Positions 9,225 through 19,797 of a stretch of DNA of 64,000 bases are shown here, piece after piece (position 1 is the stretch's first letter; each line of letters opens with the position of its first letter). The position numbers and the translations under genes are program-made. The notes under the pieces were generated by a model. The model was given only the letters and a program-made list of their open reading frames with translations, was not told the origin of the DNA and made no database searches. The DNA comes from Candidatus Heimdallarchaeota archaeon. GTDB taxonomy: Archaea > Asgardarchaeota > Heimdallarchaeia > Heimdallarchaeales > Kariarchaeaceae. Location of the stretch: NCBI GenBank assembly GCA_026702845.1, contig JADCLS010000022.1, forward strand, positions 1-64,000, given 5' to 3'.

Positions 9225-10400
9225 TTAAAGAGTGTGTTCTATTCCTGTTCTCGTTTCCTCCACAGTATCAATAGTATCAATTTTATTTTTCCATGTTAAT
9301 GCCTTGTAACTACCAATTAGCAATGAAATATAAATCAAAGCTATATTATTTATCACGTGTCTTAGTAGAAATAAAGAAATAAGGATAAGAAATAATATTG
9401 ATGCATTGGGTAGGGTAAATTGGATGAAAGGAGCAATCAAATCCCAACGCGTTAATCCCTTAAGAATGAGTGATATCCCAAGTAATAACATCGAAGTGGG
9501 TAATATTGCCATAGCAATGAAGTGAGATGGAAATATAAGATATGAAAATAATCCGTATTTTCTCTTGAAAAGATATTGTCTACGGTAAGATAGTAGGACT
9601 CTTATAGCAGATGCAGCTCGTATTTGTTTTTGTTGTAACCGATTCTTGAATAACGTTGGATTGAATTCATAAAATTTTGATTCAAAATCGACATGAGCCT
9701 TGTAGTTATTCTCCACACATGCCAAGCCAACAGCTAGATCAAAATTAGTATCAACCTTTAATATTTTTTTCGCTAGAACTGTTCTAACCATAGTGGCCTC
9801 ACCATTCATATGAAAAGTTGAATGTAACTCCATTTCGCCAGAGCGTGCTAAATCATAGAATTTTCGATATACTCCCTCATTTTTTGAATGACGATTATCC
9901 TCATTAATTCCCACCTTTGTTCCGCTAACAGCTCCAATTTCAGAATCAGAAAACCATCTCACCAGATTTTTTATGGTAGATTTATCATATCGTGACCCAG
10001 AATCCGTCAATAGTATCAATTCTGATTCAACCTGAGCAACCCCTAATTTCACAGCCTTAGTATAGCCTAATCTTGATTCATTTGTTATAAGCAGAATATT
10101 CTGATTGATTTTTGAATACTCCTTAATCAAATCAGGTGTTTTATCAGTCGATTCATCAACAATTATTATTTTTAATAACTCTCTATCATAATCACTCTCA
10201 AGTAAATTATTCAACTTTGAGATTATAGTTTGCTCTTCATTATAACTTGGGATCACGATTGTCACAGATTTCTTTTTTGTTAGCTCTGGAATGGTGATTT
10301 TATGTAGTTTTCCTAATATCATTGTGATAAATATATAGAATAATATCCACAATAAAGGAAGAAAAAGTACTATCACGATCAAATCTATCAAATTATACAT
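9225..10400 (-). CDS. Membrane-bound family 2 glycosyltransferase
   Basis: 391 aa. An N-terminal helix (about 8-30) precedes a GT-A domain with IVIPSYNEEQT (about 49-59) and IIIVDEST. The usual DxD appears as LLTDSGSRYD. A QKQIRAASA motif sits where processive enzymes have QxxRW. Two or three C-terminal helices follow (about 290-375). The active site is expected to face the cytoplasm and use an NDP-sugar to extend a lipid-linked glycan. It is last in a run of three minus-strand genes with 49 bp before it, and its stop lies 3 bp from the convergent permease stop. Acceptor and sugar unknown. Confidence 0.8.
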   Translation of the reverse strand: MYNLIDLIVIVLFLPLLWILFYIFITMILGKLHKITIPELTKKKSVTIVIPSYNEEQTIISKLNNLLESDYDRELLKIIIVDESTDKTPDLIKEYSKINQNILLITNESRLGYTKAVKLGVAQVESELILLTDSGSRYDKSTIKNLVRWFSDSEIGAVSGTKVGINEDNRHSKNEGVYRKFYDLARSGEMELHSTFHMNGEATMVRTVLAKKILKVDTNFDLAVGLACVENNYKAHVDFESKFYEFNPTLFKNRLQQKQIRAASAIRVLLSYRRQYLFKRKYGLFSYLIFPSHFIAMAILPTSMLLLGISLILKGLTRWDLIAPFIQFTLPNASILFLILISLFLLRHVINNIALIYISLLIGSYKALTWKNKIDTIDTVEETRTGIEHTL

Positions 10401-10449
10401 AGATTTCAGTTAGATTAATATTTAATAATTTTATTTAAATTAAACAACA

Positions 10450-12648
10450 TTATATCTCAAAATAATACAATTGTGATCCGCTGTTATACATCAGAGTTGA
10501 ATTTTCTGTCCAAGGATCTAGTATATGGATATTATGAATAATATCATCAAGAAAGTACAATTTTTGAGAATCGATATTCTGTTTAGAGATAAGCAAATAG
10601 AAACTTGAATATTTCATTTTAATATTTTCAAGAGAAATGAAAGTTCTTTCATATAACCAATTACCATTAGGTCCTTCAGAATCAATATAATAGTATGATG
10701 TGAAGAACCTAGGAGCATCTGTAATTATTATTGTTTCATCATGTACATAAAAATCTTTGATGTAATTAAATAAATCAATATCCTCCTCTGGAACAAACCA
10801 TCGATTGTATGTATCTCCATAATTATTAATTCCTGGATTTGCCCTATCATCATGGTCTGATAAAACAATATACATTATTCCTTGATGAGTAGAATAAATG
10901 CTAATCAAAAGTAATAGAAATATGGTTTTATATTGATTCTTCTTCAATGTTGGAAATATTTTCCTGTTTTTTATAGTTCGTGCTTTTGTTTTGTCTAGAA
11001 ATAACAGACTTTTAGGCAATCCAAGCTGAAGGATTAAAAATAATTGTAAAAATACCCTATTTCCCCCATAGAAATGTGAGAGGGAGGATATCAAGGTGAA
11101 AGCAATCACAATTAACAAGCTAGTTATCAAGAAATAATCTTGGATCTCTGAATGCTTGTTAATGGATCTCAATGATAGAAGTCCACCAAGACTGATTATT
11201 GATAAAAGAATGAAATTTGACATACTTTCTACAAACAATGAAAATGAAGTTATATTTGGAAAAATCAATGAAATTAATAATTCATAAGATGGGTTAGAGA
11301 AATCAACATTAAAGAATATCTCTTGAATTATGGTTTTAATTACTTTGATTAGCAAATCTGTGACAGTTGAGGTCACAATTCCATAAAAAACCATCGCGAA
11401 AAGTCCTATAATCAATGGTACGCCAATCCTTTTACTCAGTAGTATTTTCTTCATTTGACCATTTTTGAATAATTGTAGAAAATATGCTGGACCTAGGGCA
11501 GCAAATGCCATTATTGCTGATCCCCAATGAGATACAATAATTCCAATGAAAAATATATATCTTAGTTGCATATTTTTTGGTCTTGGAATCGATTGGGAGT
11601 AATAGGTATGGAGAACACCATAGAAAAACAAAAGGGCTATGAACCCTCGTAACGCATTTGCATAGATTTGGGTAAATGTTCCAATTGAAATGAATATTCC
11701 TGTTATTAGAAAGGCATACAAAGCGATACTATTCTCTGAGGCATTGTACTTCATTCCTGAATTATAATGTTTAACGGAAAAATAAAAATAGATCACACAG
11801 ATTATTATAATAAATTGACTGAAATAACCTAGAAATATAATAGAATTAATTGGAAAAATAAAATTTAGAAATACTGGTAAACAAGTAATACTCATCACTG
11901 TATTGTAGTTATCAACAAAATGTAAAGGATCCCAAAAACCATTTCTTACAGAATAATTGACGACAAACATTTCTTTATAAATATCAGATGTACCCATTAG
12001 AATCTCAGAACGATGAATAAATGAAAAGAGTAGAAATATTGTAGTCGCAATAATGAGAGTCTCATATTGTTTTTCAATTAACAAGATATACACCGATGAC
12101 AACATAATTAATAGAACTATAAAATAGAATACTACTGGAAGCCAGGTTAAGATATTTCTGTCCATCAGAATTGAAGATATTTCTCCTAAGATAGCATAAA
12201 TGCTAATAATGAAAGCTTGCATAGGATGTTTTTTAATAAACTGTATTGATTTGAAGTACGAAATTCTTAAATTCTTATTAGAAATTATGTAATAGATAAA
12301 TGCTGATCGAAATAAAATAATTAGAAATAATTGCACAACTGGAACTTCATAAAATATCAACATGATAATTGAATTAGCAATTCCAAAAACATATGTAAAA
12401 ATAATTCCTAACAATAAATTCACAAATAATCCTTCATTGAATGGAGAAATCCTAATGGAAAAACGCGAACATATCTCTGAACCAATCTGAACAAGAATTA
12501 ACAAATATAGTAAACTCAACAGAATTGCAAAGGGGAAAAAATTGATGAGAGTAGAATTTCTGATAGGTTCTTCGAAAATACTAAGAATTATGGCTAATAT
12601 TACAGATAAAACTCCAAAAATCAAGTGATATCTATTAAATCTACTCAT
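10450..12648 (-). CDS. Large polytopic membrane protein, GT-C or polymerase-like
   Basis: 732 aa with more than ten hydrophobic segments over about residues 10-570, then a soluble C-terminal region of about 150 residues containing EEDIDLFNYIKDF and DAPRFFTSYYYIDSEG. Helices followed by a soluble outside domain are typical of GT-C glycosyltransferases and related archaeal surface-glycan proteins. I see no clear catalytic DXD or WWDYG motif, so oligosaccharyltransferase is not supported. A short HR/HW motif in the helices (SFIHRSE, IVSHWGSA) recurs in the protein at 16206. Likely a lipid-linked-sugar transferase or a glycan polymerase. Confidence 0.55.
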   Translation of the reverse strand: MSRFNRYHLIFGVLSVILAIILSIFEEPIRNSTLINFFPFAILLSLLYLLILVQIGSEICSRFSIRISPFNEGLFVNLLLGIIFTYVFGIANSIIMLIFYEVPVVQLFLIILFRSAFIYYIISNKNLRISYFKSIQFIKKHPMQAFIISIYAILGEISSILMDRNILTWLPVVFYFIVLLIMLSSVYILLIEKQYETLIIATTIFLLFSFIHRSEILMGTSDIYKEMFVVNYSVRNGFWDPLHFVDNYNTVMSITCLPVFLNFIFPINSIIFLGYFSQFIIIICVIYFYFSVKHYNSGMKYNASENSIALYAFLITGIFISIGTFTQIYANALRGFIALLFFYGVLHTYYSQSIPRPKNMQLRYIFFIGIIVSHWGSAIMAFAALGPAYFLQLFKNGQMKKILLSKRIGVPLIIGLFAMVFYGIVTSTVTDLLIKVIKTIIQEIFFNVDFSNPSYELLISLIFPNITSFSLFVESMSNFILLSIISLGGLLSLRSINKHSEIQDYFLITSLLIVIAFTLISSLSHFYGGNRVFLQLFLILQLGLPKSLLFLDKTKARTIKNRKIFPTLKKNQYKTIFLLLLISIYSTHQGIMYIVLSDHDDRANPGINNYGDTYNRWFVPEEDIDLFNYIKDFYVHDETIIITDAPRFFTSYYYIDSEGPNGNWLYERTFISLENIKMKYSSFYLLISKQNIDSQKLYFLDDIIHNIHILDPWTENSTLMYNSGSQLYYFEI

Positions 12649-12720
12649 AAAATATGGGTAAAAAATATTTTATTAAATAATATCGACAGTCTTCCTTTTT
12701 TTAAGCATTATAATAATATA

Positions 12721-13428
12721 TTATTCTCCATTATTAGATATTCTAAGATATTCAAGGAATATATGTCCAAACAAGAATCCTATACCAAAGATATTTAAAA
12801 ATAACATGCTATAACTAACTAATCCAAAAATAAATCCTAAGCTTATGATAATTCTGATGAAATCACCTCCCCACATGGCTCCAATCCAGATCCATATCGG
12901 TCTATTTCCAAAGTCTGTTTCTTGTTTCCAATTCTTCTTCTCTTCATAGAATGTATAATCGATAACTATGAAAAAGTAATCTGCAAGTAATTTTACAATG
13001 ATAAGTACTATGGGTAAATACGATTCAAGTTGGAAACCATTCAATAATAAGTAAAAGAAAATAGATCCAAAAAGGATTACATCTGCAAATCTATCACATA
13101 GTAAGTCATAAAATGCACCAAATTTGGATGATTTTTTCATAATACGTGCCACATCTCCATCCATATAGTCAAGCAAAGCAGCAGAAATGAGTAGAAATGT
13201 AATTATTAATGAAGGTATCAAAGTTGGTTTATTTGAATCTAGCTTTATGATTATTATTGAGGCGACAAAGTTAAACATCAAATTAAGAGTTGTAATCAGG
13301 TTTGGAGTTATCCAAGCCATTTTTTTTGCAATAATAATTGATAGATTATAGGACATTCTTCTAAAAATAAAGTAGCCTAATGTGTTAGAATCATAGAGTT
13401 TCATTTCAGGAATTTCTGAATTGTCCAT
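12721..13428 (-). CDS. CDP-alcohol phosphotransferase family enzyme
   Basis: The CDP-alcohol phosphatidyltransferase signature DG(x2)AR(x8)G(x3)D(x3)D is complete in MDGDVARIMKKSSKFGAFYD followed by LLCD, with all three acidic metal ligands. Six or so helices surround it. The frame is open further upstream to 13488, but I chose the ATG at 13428 because a TATA-like TATATTTTTATATT lies just ahead and the extra 20 residues add nothing conserved. Family members join an alcohol to CDP-archaeol or use a CDP-polyol as donor. In this locus a CDP-glycerol or CDP-pentitol donor is possible; archaeal phospholipid headgroup synthesis is the alternative. Confidence 0.8.
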   Translation of the reverse strand: MDNSEIPEMKLYDSNTLGYFIFRRMSYNLSIIIAKKMAWITPNLITTLNLMFNFVASIIIIKLDSNKPTLIPSLIITFLLISAALLDYMDGDVARIMKKSSKFGAFYDLLCDRFADVILFGSIFFYLLLNGFQLESYLPIVLIIVKLLADYFFIVIDYTFYEEKKNWKQETDFGNRPIWIWIGAMWGGDFIRIIISLGFIFGLVSYSMLFLNIFGIGFLFGHIFLEYLRISNNGE

Positions 13429-13600
13429 CAAATCAATAATATAAAAATATAATAATAAATTATCTATTTGTAACGCTAATCTAAACAATCAAATTATTTT
13501 CGAATAACTTCATAAATTCTACTCACTTGTGGTTATTTGATTTCTTTATTTCCCAAGAAGAGATATTATTACATATTAAGAAGAAACCTTAAGCCAAGAT

Positions 13601-13609
13601 TTATAATTT
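13601..13609 (+). promoter_or_regulatory. TATA-like box upstream of flippase gene
   Basis: TTATAATTT lies about 25 bp before the ATG at 13630, with no ribosome-binding site between, consistent with a leaderless transcript. Confidence 0.4.
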
Positions 13610-13629
13610 CTGAAAATCATTGATTAGTA

Positions 13630-14853
13630 ATGAGATTTAGGTTTAGTTCCGGTGGAATCTTTCAGTCGACCTTTTTGCTAAGTTTAAACACAGTTTTTTC
13701 AGCTGGAGTAAATTTTGTATTCTGGTTTATTATTGGAATTTATCTAAACCTAAACACTGTTGGACAATTTTCGACAATATCTTCTTCCATTCAACTTATT
13801 GCCCTTTTTTCTAGATTTGGACTAGATGTGGCCATTCTTAACAAATCCAAAAGATATAAGCAAAATCCTATTGTCATGTCTATTTTATTGTTTGTATCTG
13901 GCACCACAACTTTGTTAGCTCTTGGATATTATCTAATGAATAGCAACTCACTACATAATGTTAGTATTTTTTTATTTGTTTTTGTTACATCACTTTGGTC
14001 AATTTTTACCCTACTCGACTATTACTTCATTTCTGTAGGAGAATTGACTATTATTCTAATAAAAAATTTTACTGTAGGGATAATTAGATTCTTATTACTA
14101 GTAATTTTGATCTTTTCCTCATATCCAATTACATTGAATATTCTCATTACGCTTTGGGGGATCCCCGGATTACTTCTACTAGTATTCTATAAAAAATATA
14201 CAACATTTATAAAAAATCCTGATCTTATTAAAATAGGCTTTAAGGATCTTAAAACAGTACCTAAATCTGGTGCTTTATTGAATCAAGCATCTATGGTTTC
14301 TGATCAAGGGTTAACATATATCATAATTATTTTGGGAAATTACCTCTTATCTGATGAGGATCTGGGAATAGTTTTCCTTGCTTTGAATATCGGTCTAATA
14401 ATACATTCTCTTCCGAGAGAACTCACAAGAATTTCAATCTCCAATCAAGAGAATGCTATTGTTGAATATAAACAGACCCGAAAGAGAATAATCGGTTTGG
14501 TAGTAGTGTACACGATATTTCTGTTTATACTAAGGACCTTTATACTTTACACAAAAATCGGGATTTCACTGGAACTACCCAACATGCTAGTAATTTCGAT
14601 GATCGTTTCAATCTCTGCAATATCAATGATTCCTTATAGGTTTTTATTGGCATTTTTCATGTCTAATGATGCTAGGGTAAAATTCGGTACATTATTGCAG
14701 ATAGTTACCTTAGGCCTTATTCTACTTCTTTCATTTTTCCTAATTCAGAATTTTGGGATATTTGGGATCCCCCTAGCAATTTTATTATCTTATACCATTC
14801 TCGGTATTGTTACTCATATTTTCATAACTCTAAAAGTACTTGTTCCCAACTGA
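13630..14853 (+). CDS. Wzx/MATE-type polysaccharide flippase
   Basis: 407 aa of almost continuous hydrophobic helices (about 12), starting with an N-terminal segment TFLLSLNTVFSAGVNFVFWF typical of the oligosaccharide flippase superfamily. Conserved inter-helix charged loops and a length near 400-500 aa match the family. It is expected to move a lipid-linked oligosaccharide from the inner to the outer face of the membrane. A glycosyltransferase gene follows on the same strand after 152 bp. A second flippase of a different subfamily is at 31538, so the locus may export two glycans. Substrate unknown. Confidence 0.75.
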   Translation: MRFRFSSGGIFQSTFLLSLNTVFSAGVNFVFWFIIGIYLNLNTVGQFSTISSSIQLIALFSRFGLDVAILNKSKRYKQNPIVMSILLFVSGTTTLLALGYYLMNSNSLHNVSIFLFVFVTSLWSIFTLLDYYFISVGELTIILIKNFTVGIIRFLLLVILIFSSYPITLNILITLWGIPGLLLLVFYKKYTTFIKNPDLIKIGFKDLKTVPKSGALLNQASMVSDQGLTYIIIILGNYLLSDEDLGIVFLALNIGLIIHSLPRELTRISISNQENAIVEYKQTRKRIIGLVVVYTIFLFILRTFILYTKIGISLELPNMLVISMIVSISAISMIPYRFLLAFFMSNDARVKFGTLLQIVTLGLILLLSFFLIQNFGIFGIPLAILLSYTILGIVTHIFITLKVLVPN

Positions 14854-15005
14854 AAAGTGAAAGAAAAATGCTTCTCATTTTGTGAAGTTTTAGTGAGAAT
14901 TTATTATTTAGATGAAAATTATTATCTAGACAGAATTATTATAACTGAGGCAGTTTATATATTGTTGATTGGTATGCTAAATTTGATAAATATTAATTTA
15001 AAAAT

Positions 15006-16217
15006 ATGGCTGTGATATCTGAAAATTTGGATGACCTTACAATTATCATGGTTGGAAAAGGAATATTATTTCCAGAAGGGGGAGCACAGTACGCCTCCAA
15101 TAAATGGATGCATTCAATATATCAAATATTGATCCGACAGGTAAAGCAGATTCGTATAGTATCATTGGAATTTGAAAAGAATCTTGGTAGAAAAAACGAA
15201 TACTTTCCAGAAGAAGATGTTACTATGATCAGTTCTAGCAGACTAAAAATACCAATGATCAAGGATTTATCAAATTCAAAGAAATTAAAGTCTGAGCTAA
15301 AGAAACAACTTTTACAGCTACCCGATGAAAAAATAGTATTCGTATCTCACATGTATAATACCTTTGCCCCAAATCTAGATATAGGTGAAGAAACTTACAA
15401 AATAATTACATTTCATGACTCTTTCAAAAATGAATATACCAATAAGTCTACCTCGATGCCATGGCTATTATCAACAATTGATTATCTCTGGAACTACCTG
15501 TCAAATAAAATTAGATTTAAGCAAGTGAAAAAACAGCATGACTATTTCTATCATGCCCTATCTGAAAATATATCCATTCAGCTTAAGAATAGAGGAATTT
15601 CAGCGAGCCATATAGTTACAATTGGTAATGGTAAGGAAAAATGTGTTAAGTTAATTGATGAAGTTAACTTCACTGATTATCCTCTCAAAATCATATCAAT
15701 AGGGGCGATTTACCCTAGGAAAGGATATCATATAGCCATCAGAGCTCTTGCCAAAATAAAAAATTCTCTTGATATAAAATTTCAATATAAAATAATTGGC
15801 AATCGGGTACCGTTATTCACATCTATTTATATGAAATATCTTGATAAATTAATCAAACAAAATAATTTAGAAGATGATATTACAATAATCTTAGATTGCC
15901 CTTATACGGAATTAATGAATGAATTAAAACTATCCCAAATATTATTAGTTCCATCCTTATCAGAAGCTAGTAGTTTGACTGTCATTGATGGAATTATGAA
16001 TAACAAACTAATAATTGGCACTAATTCCGGAGATTTAAGGGAAAGGGCCCGTAAACACAGCAATATAATTATCTTGAAAGATTTTGTAAGTGACTTAACC
16101 ATTAGCAAATTTGTTTCTGAATACAGAGGATTAAGAGAAGAATCAATTGCAACATGGGAAAGAGCCGGTGAAGAATTTGTATCAAAATTCTTTAAAAAAG
16201 CTAATTCAAGGATTTAA
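15006..16217 (+). CDS. GT-B family 4 (GT4-like) glycosyltransferase
   Basis: 403 aa, GT-B fold. The C-terminal domain has IGAIYPRKGYHIAIRAL (about residues 232-248) for nucleotide binding. The donor-site E-x7-E region appears as SLSEASSLTVIDGIMNNK with the family glutamate replaced by Asp in the second position. The N-terminal GGAQYASNKWMH segment is a glycine-rich acceptor-side loop. It should transfer one sugar from an NDP donor at the cytoplasmic face. The last 12 bases overlap the convergent gene at 16206. Confidence 0.8.
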   Translation: MAVISENLDDLTIIMVGKGILFPEGGAQYASNKWMHSIYQILIRQVKQIRIVSLEFEKNLGRKNEYFPEEDVTMISSSRLKIPMIKDLSNSKKLKSELKKQLLQLPDEKIVFVSHMYNTFAPNLDIGEETYKIITFHDSFKNEYTNKSTSMPWLLSTIDYLWNYLSNKIRFKQVKKQHDYFYHALSENISIQLKNRGISASHIVTIGNGKEKCVKLIDEVNFTDYPLKIISIGAIYPRKGYHIAIRALAKIKNSLDIKFQYKIIGNRVPLFTSIYMKYLDKLIKQNNLEDDITIILDCPYTELMNELKLSQILLVPSLSEASSLTVIDGIMNNKLIIGTNSGDLRERARKHSNIIILKDFVSDLTISKFVSEYRGLREESIATWERAGEEFVSKFFKKANSRI

Positions 16218-17375
16218 ATCGTGCATTTTGCTTAGTATTAAATCAATACTCATTTTTATTGAGATTATCCCCATCACTATTATTATTAGAAAGTAAAGAA
16301 TTGATAATAAGGCTTTGTACTCTTTAATATTTTCTCTATCCAAAATTACTAGTGGAAGGGAGAATAATAGTAATATGACACTTTGAATAGATAATAAAAA
16401 CCTAGAAGAGATAAACACCAACTCAATAGGAAGCAGAAACAAGACTACAGAAACGATACTATAGCTGATTTCTATACTGTTGAATGAAATTTCTTGAAAG
16501 ATATTATATCGCCAGATAAATCCGATATAGAGCATCAAGATTACACTAATGGTCACTATGACTTCCAAATCTATAGATTTAAGGTATTCTAATTTATTTC
16601 CTGATAAACTCAATACCTGCTGGAGATATACATAGGTAATATATTTCATTCTATTCAAGAAAATAACAATAAATAAAGCCATCATAGCAATAATCCAAGG
16701 TAAATATTTTTTTGATCTGAGATAATTACGATAATTAATGATTAATACGAGAACAAAAGCAGTAAAATGAATAACAAAACCAGTTCTATGAGCAAACGAA
16801 CTTATCAACATGCAGATTGAAATGAGAAGATATTTCACATACATATTGTTCATTTTCCTTCTTTGCAAGAATAAAATCCAAGATATACTTGAAGTTGTAA
16901 TTGCCATTGAGATACCTGCCCATGGTATTAATCCAAGTATATCAAAGGGATTAAGGAGAACAAGTAATGCCATGAAAAATGAATATTTTCCTTGAAAATA
17001 CTGCCTTAAAAATAAATAATTCCCAATATTACCAATTGTTAATATGATTGAAAAACCAATACAGGTCATGATAAAATAGTGAATATTGAATCCAGATAAT
17101 GGAAATGTGACAAGAAAGATGAGAAAAGGTGTAACTGGACTATATTTTCCTCTATATTTATCAAGTTGCAGATAATTATTCTCGATCAGATCCTTGAAAT
17201 ATGATGAATGACGAGTTAAGTCATAATATAACTCATTTCCCATGAAAAAATTGTCAATATAAGTAATTTTCATAATATACAATCTGATAAACAAGGTCAA
17301 CATTGAAAAAATCAGTAAATGTAAGAATTCAATTGATCTCTTTCTTTTTATTGTAGTATGAAGTGATTTCTTCAC
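16206..17375 (-). CDS. Polytopic membrane protein, possible glycan polymerase
   Basis: 389 aa with about ten membrane helices and no soluble domain. A first extracellular loop contains YDLTRHSSYFKDLIENNY and a helix contains SSFAHRTGFVIHFTAF; the HRTG segment resembles a motif in the 10450-12648 protein. Size and topology would fit a Wzy/EpsG-like polymerase or a small GT-C enzyme, but I cannot place it in a named family. Its 3' end overlaps the convergent glycosyltransferase by 12 bases. Confidence 0.5.
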   Translation of the reverse strand: MKKSLHTTIKRKRSIEFLHLLIFSMLTLFIRLYIMKITYIDNFFMGNELYYDLTRHSSYFKDLIENNYLQLDKYRGKYSPVTPFLIFLVTFPLSGFNIHYFIMTCIGFSIILTIGNIGNYLFLRQYFQGKYSFFMALLVLLNPFDILGLIPWAGISMAITTSSISWILFLQRRKMNNMYVKYLLISICMLISSFAHRTGFVIHFTAFVLVLIINYRNYLRSKKYLPWIIAMMALFIVIFLNRMKYITYVYLQQVLSLSGNKLEYLKSIDLEVIVTISVILMLYIGFIWRYNIFQEISFNSIEISYSIVSVVLFLLPIELVFISSRFLLSIQSVILLLFSLPLVILDRENIKEYKALLSILYFLIIIVMGIISIKMSIDLILSKMHDLNP

Positions 17376-17571
17376 ATACTTAATTAAATGACTGTGAAAT
17401 ATAAAATTTCACTTGAGAGTCAAATAAATAATAATCTGATCAATTATTTAAGATTATTATGGTGAAGGTTCCTAATATTAATTTAGTATCATTATTCTAT
17501 GAGATTATCCTAAACAAATTCAACAGTTTGATGTTCATATAAATCTGTTACGCACTATTGGAGTGATTTTT

Positions 17572-19797
17572 ATGATAGAAAAAATTTTAATCCCTATTAT
17601 TTCTGTATTAGTCATGGGGGATGTAATAAATTTGCAAATCAGGAAGCTTTTAAGGGTGAAAGTTAAAAGTAACTCACCTGAAAGGTTTATAGCTGCAATA
17701 ATATTCGGATATGCAAGTTTTATTTTTCCAATGGTTCTAATAGGTGTTTTATTTGAAAATATTTTGAACGTGGTGGTATATCTTCATTTTAGCATATCTA
17801 TGCTATTTGTGCTGAAAAGAATTTTCTCAGCTATTATTAATATACACAAAATATCAAATGTTAAAGTTGGGAATACCTTCGAAGAAAAAATCTTTATCTT
17901 CTTAATAATCGCTATTAGTGTAAGCTATTTGTTTTATCAGGTCATTTATTATGAAAGGGGATGGGATGCTTTGCATTACTATTTTCCCAATGCAATCTAT
18001 TTCTTTCTTAACAATGGTATTCCTTCAGGTGTTAACCCATTTTCACTATACCCCACATTTAAACCTCCCTTCAATACATTGTATATTACATATTCACTTT
18101 ATATAACAAATGGATCCCAGTATCATACAGGAGCTAACGGACATCCTTGGTTACTCCTTATGGGTACTACATTAGTAACAATTGAAATTACTAAAAAAAT
18201 TACTAATTCTGATTATTTATCATACTTCACCGGATTTTTGTTCTTGGTCTCTCCTTTCTCATTTTTCTTGATATATGAATTTGCATATTATCAGGATATT
18301 CCAGTTATGTTTTTTATGATTTCATCATTTTTTTTCATATCCAAGAGTGAGATGGATGGTAATCACTATACACTGATCTCTTCCATTTCTTCAGGATTGG
18401 CTATACTTAGCAAGATTTCTGGATATACAATAATTTTTCTAATTTTTATATCATTTTCAATAAATAAAAATCAAATTATGAAATTTTTTCGTATAGCTAT
18501 ATTTTTTGTAATAATCACCTTCTTAATTTATAATACTGCTTATGATAGATATGTTGGCTTTTCCTTTATTGTATTATTTTTTGGAACGATTACATTATAT
18601 TTTCTTATAAAACAAAAACTAACGATGGTTTCTTTAAAATCATCAATAATATTTTATATTATCCCATTATTAATTGGTGGATTTTGGTTTTGGTTTATGA
18701 ATAAAACGCCTGAAGTAACTGAAAGGTTATCTGAATTGTATTTTACGACAGAAGGTATCGGTATTAAATCTTCATTTGAATCAATGCCTCCATATGGGAT
18801 ATATATTGAGAATGGCATGAGTATTTCTTTTTTGGCTAGTGTTTTATATATATTTACTGGTTCTATGATGGGATTATTTTATTTAATTCCCAAGGTGTTT
18901 GGAATGTTTCTCATTGATACTAAAGTGAAAAATCAAACATTATTTATTTCATTGAAAATTTATTTCTTCACATTTTTAATTTTGTACTTAGCATATTTTG
19001 GAAATATCTCAGGAAGGTACTTATCTCCAATTCATCCTGTACTTATAATATTTACTAGTTTAGGTTTTTCGAACATACTAAAACAATTAAATTTTGGTGG
19101 CGAACGACCATTCACACACTTTTTCTTTGCAGCAACAGCAGGATTGTTCTATTATCCATTTATCCCAATGCAAAATTTATTTCTTGATGTTAATATCCGA
19201 TTGTTCGAATATCATAAGAATCAAATAGCTTTATTCTTATACGTTATCGTATTCTCGTTATTATTTTTGTCAGTATTGTATCGATTCAGAAACTTTTCAC
19301 ATAAGAATTATCGTAAATTTGTTTCAATTTTCTTATTATTATACATAATCGCAAATTCTGCTCCTCAATTGGGAGTTTTTGTCTATACAGGATTCAATAT
19401 TGAGGAATATAATACGATAATGAACTATACCCACAGAGAAAATTATCAGGAGTTAATTAGAAGTGTAATTGATTTAGATCTTGAATTCAATGATCTAGTA
19501 ATTAGTGTAAATACTCCAGGTTTGGAATACTTTATCACAAGAACTGTTCTTGACTTAATGCTAATTAATGAGTATGATGAGTTTAAAGAAATATTATCGC
19601 TTTCTATTAATGACACAAATGATTTTATTAATACTCACAATGTTAGAGTAATCATTCATCTCAATGAGGGACATTCCTATTTCACTATTTTTAAGGAAGA
19701 ATTTAGTGAAACCAACTTCTATACAATTTCTAATGAACCAAGCATTTTTTATTTGGTGATGGAAAATTCTGAATTTTCAGTCTATGTAAAACAATAA
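17572..19797 (+). CDS. GT-C type membrane glycosyltransferase
   Basis: 741 aa with about 13-15 helices. The first extracellular loop carries YERGWDALHYYFPNA, where the Asp occupies the place of the catalytic aspartate in PMT/ArnT-like GT-C enzymes that use polyprenyl-phosphate sugars. The last 120 residues form a soluble outside domain. The frame also opens at a GTG at 17563, but that lies inside the SD-like GGAGTGA (17560-17566). The ATG at 17572 is correctly spaced from it, so I used the ATG. Probably adds a sugar to a glycan outside the cell; acceptor unknown. Confidence 0.65.
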   Translation: MIEKILIPIISVLVMGDVINLQIRKLLRVKVKSNSPERFIAAIIFGYASFIFPMVLIGVLFENILNVVVYLHFSISMLFVLKRIFSAIINIHKISNVKVGNTFEEKIFIFLIIAISVSYLFYQVIYYERGWDALHYYFPNAIYFFLNNGIPSGVNPFSLYPTFKPPFNTLYITYSLYITNGSQYHTGANGHPWLLLMGTTLVTIEITKKITNSDYLSYFTGFLFLVSPFSFFLIYEFAYYQDIPVMFFMISSFFFISKSEMDGNHYTLISSISSGLAILSKISGYTIIFLIFISFSINKNQIMKFFRIAIFFVIITFLIYNTAYDRYVGFSFIVLFFGTITLYFLIKQKLTMVSLKSSIIFYIIPLLIGGFWFWFMNKTPEVTERLSELYFTTEGIGIKSSFESMPPYGIYIENGMSISFLASVLYIFTGSMMGLFYLIPKVFGMFLIDTKVKNQTLFISLKIYFFTFLILYLAYFGNISGRYLSPIHPVLIIFTSLGFSNILKQLNFGGERPFTHFFFAATAGLFYYPFIPMQNLFLDVNIRLFEYHKNQIALFLYVIVFSLLFLSVLYRFRNFSHKNYRKFVSIFLLLYIIANSAPQLGVFVYTGFNIEEYNTIMNYTHRENYQELIRSVIDLDLEFNDLVISVNTPGLEYFITRTVLDLMLINEYDEFKEILSLSINDTNDFINTHNVRVIIHLNEGHSYFTIFKEEFSETNFYTISNEPSIFYLVMENSEFSVYVKQ

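Noticed and set aside
10450..12648. Oligosaccharyltransferase (AglB/STT3)
   Set aside because: The topology is similar, but I found no WWDYG or equivalent catalytic motif.
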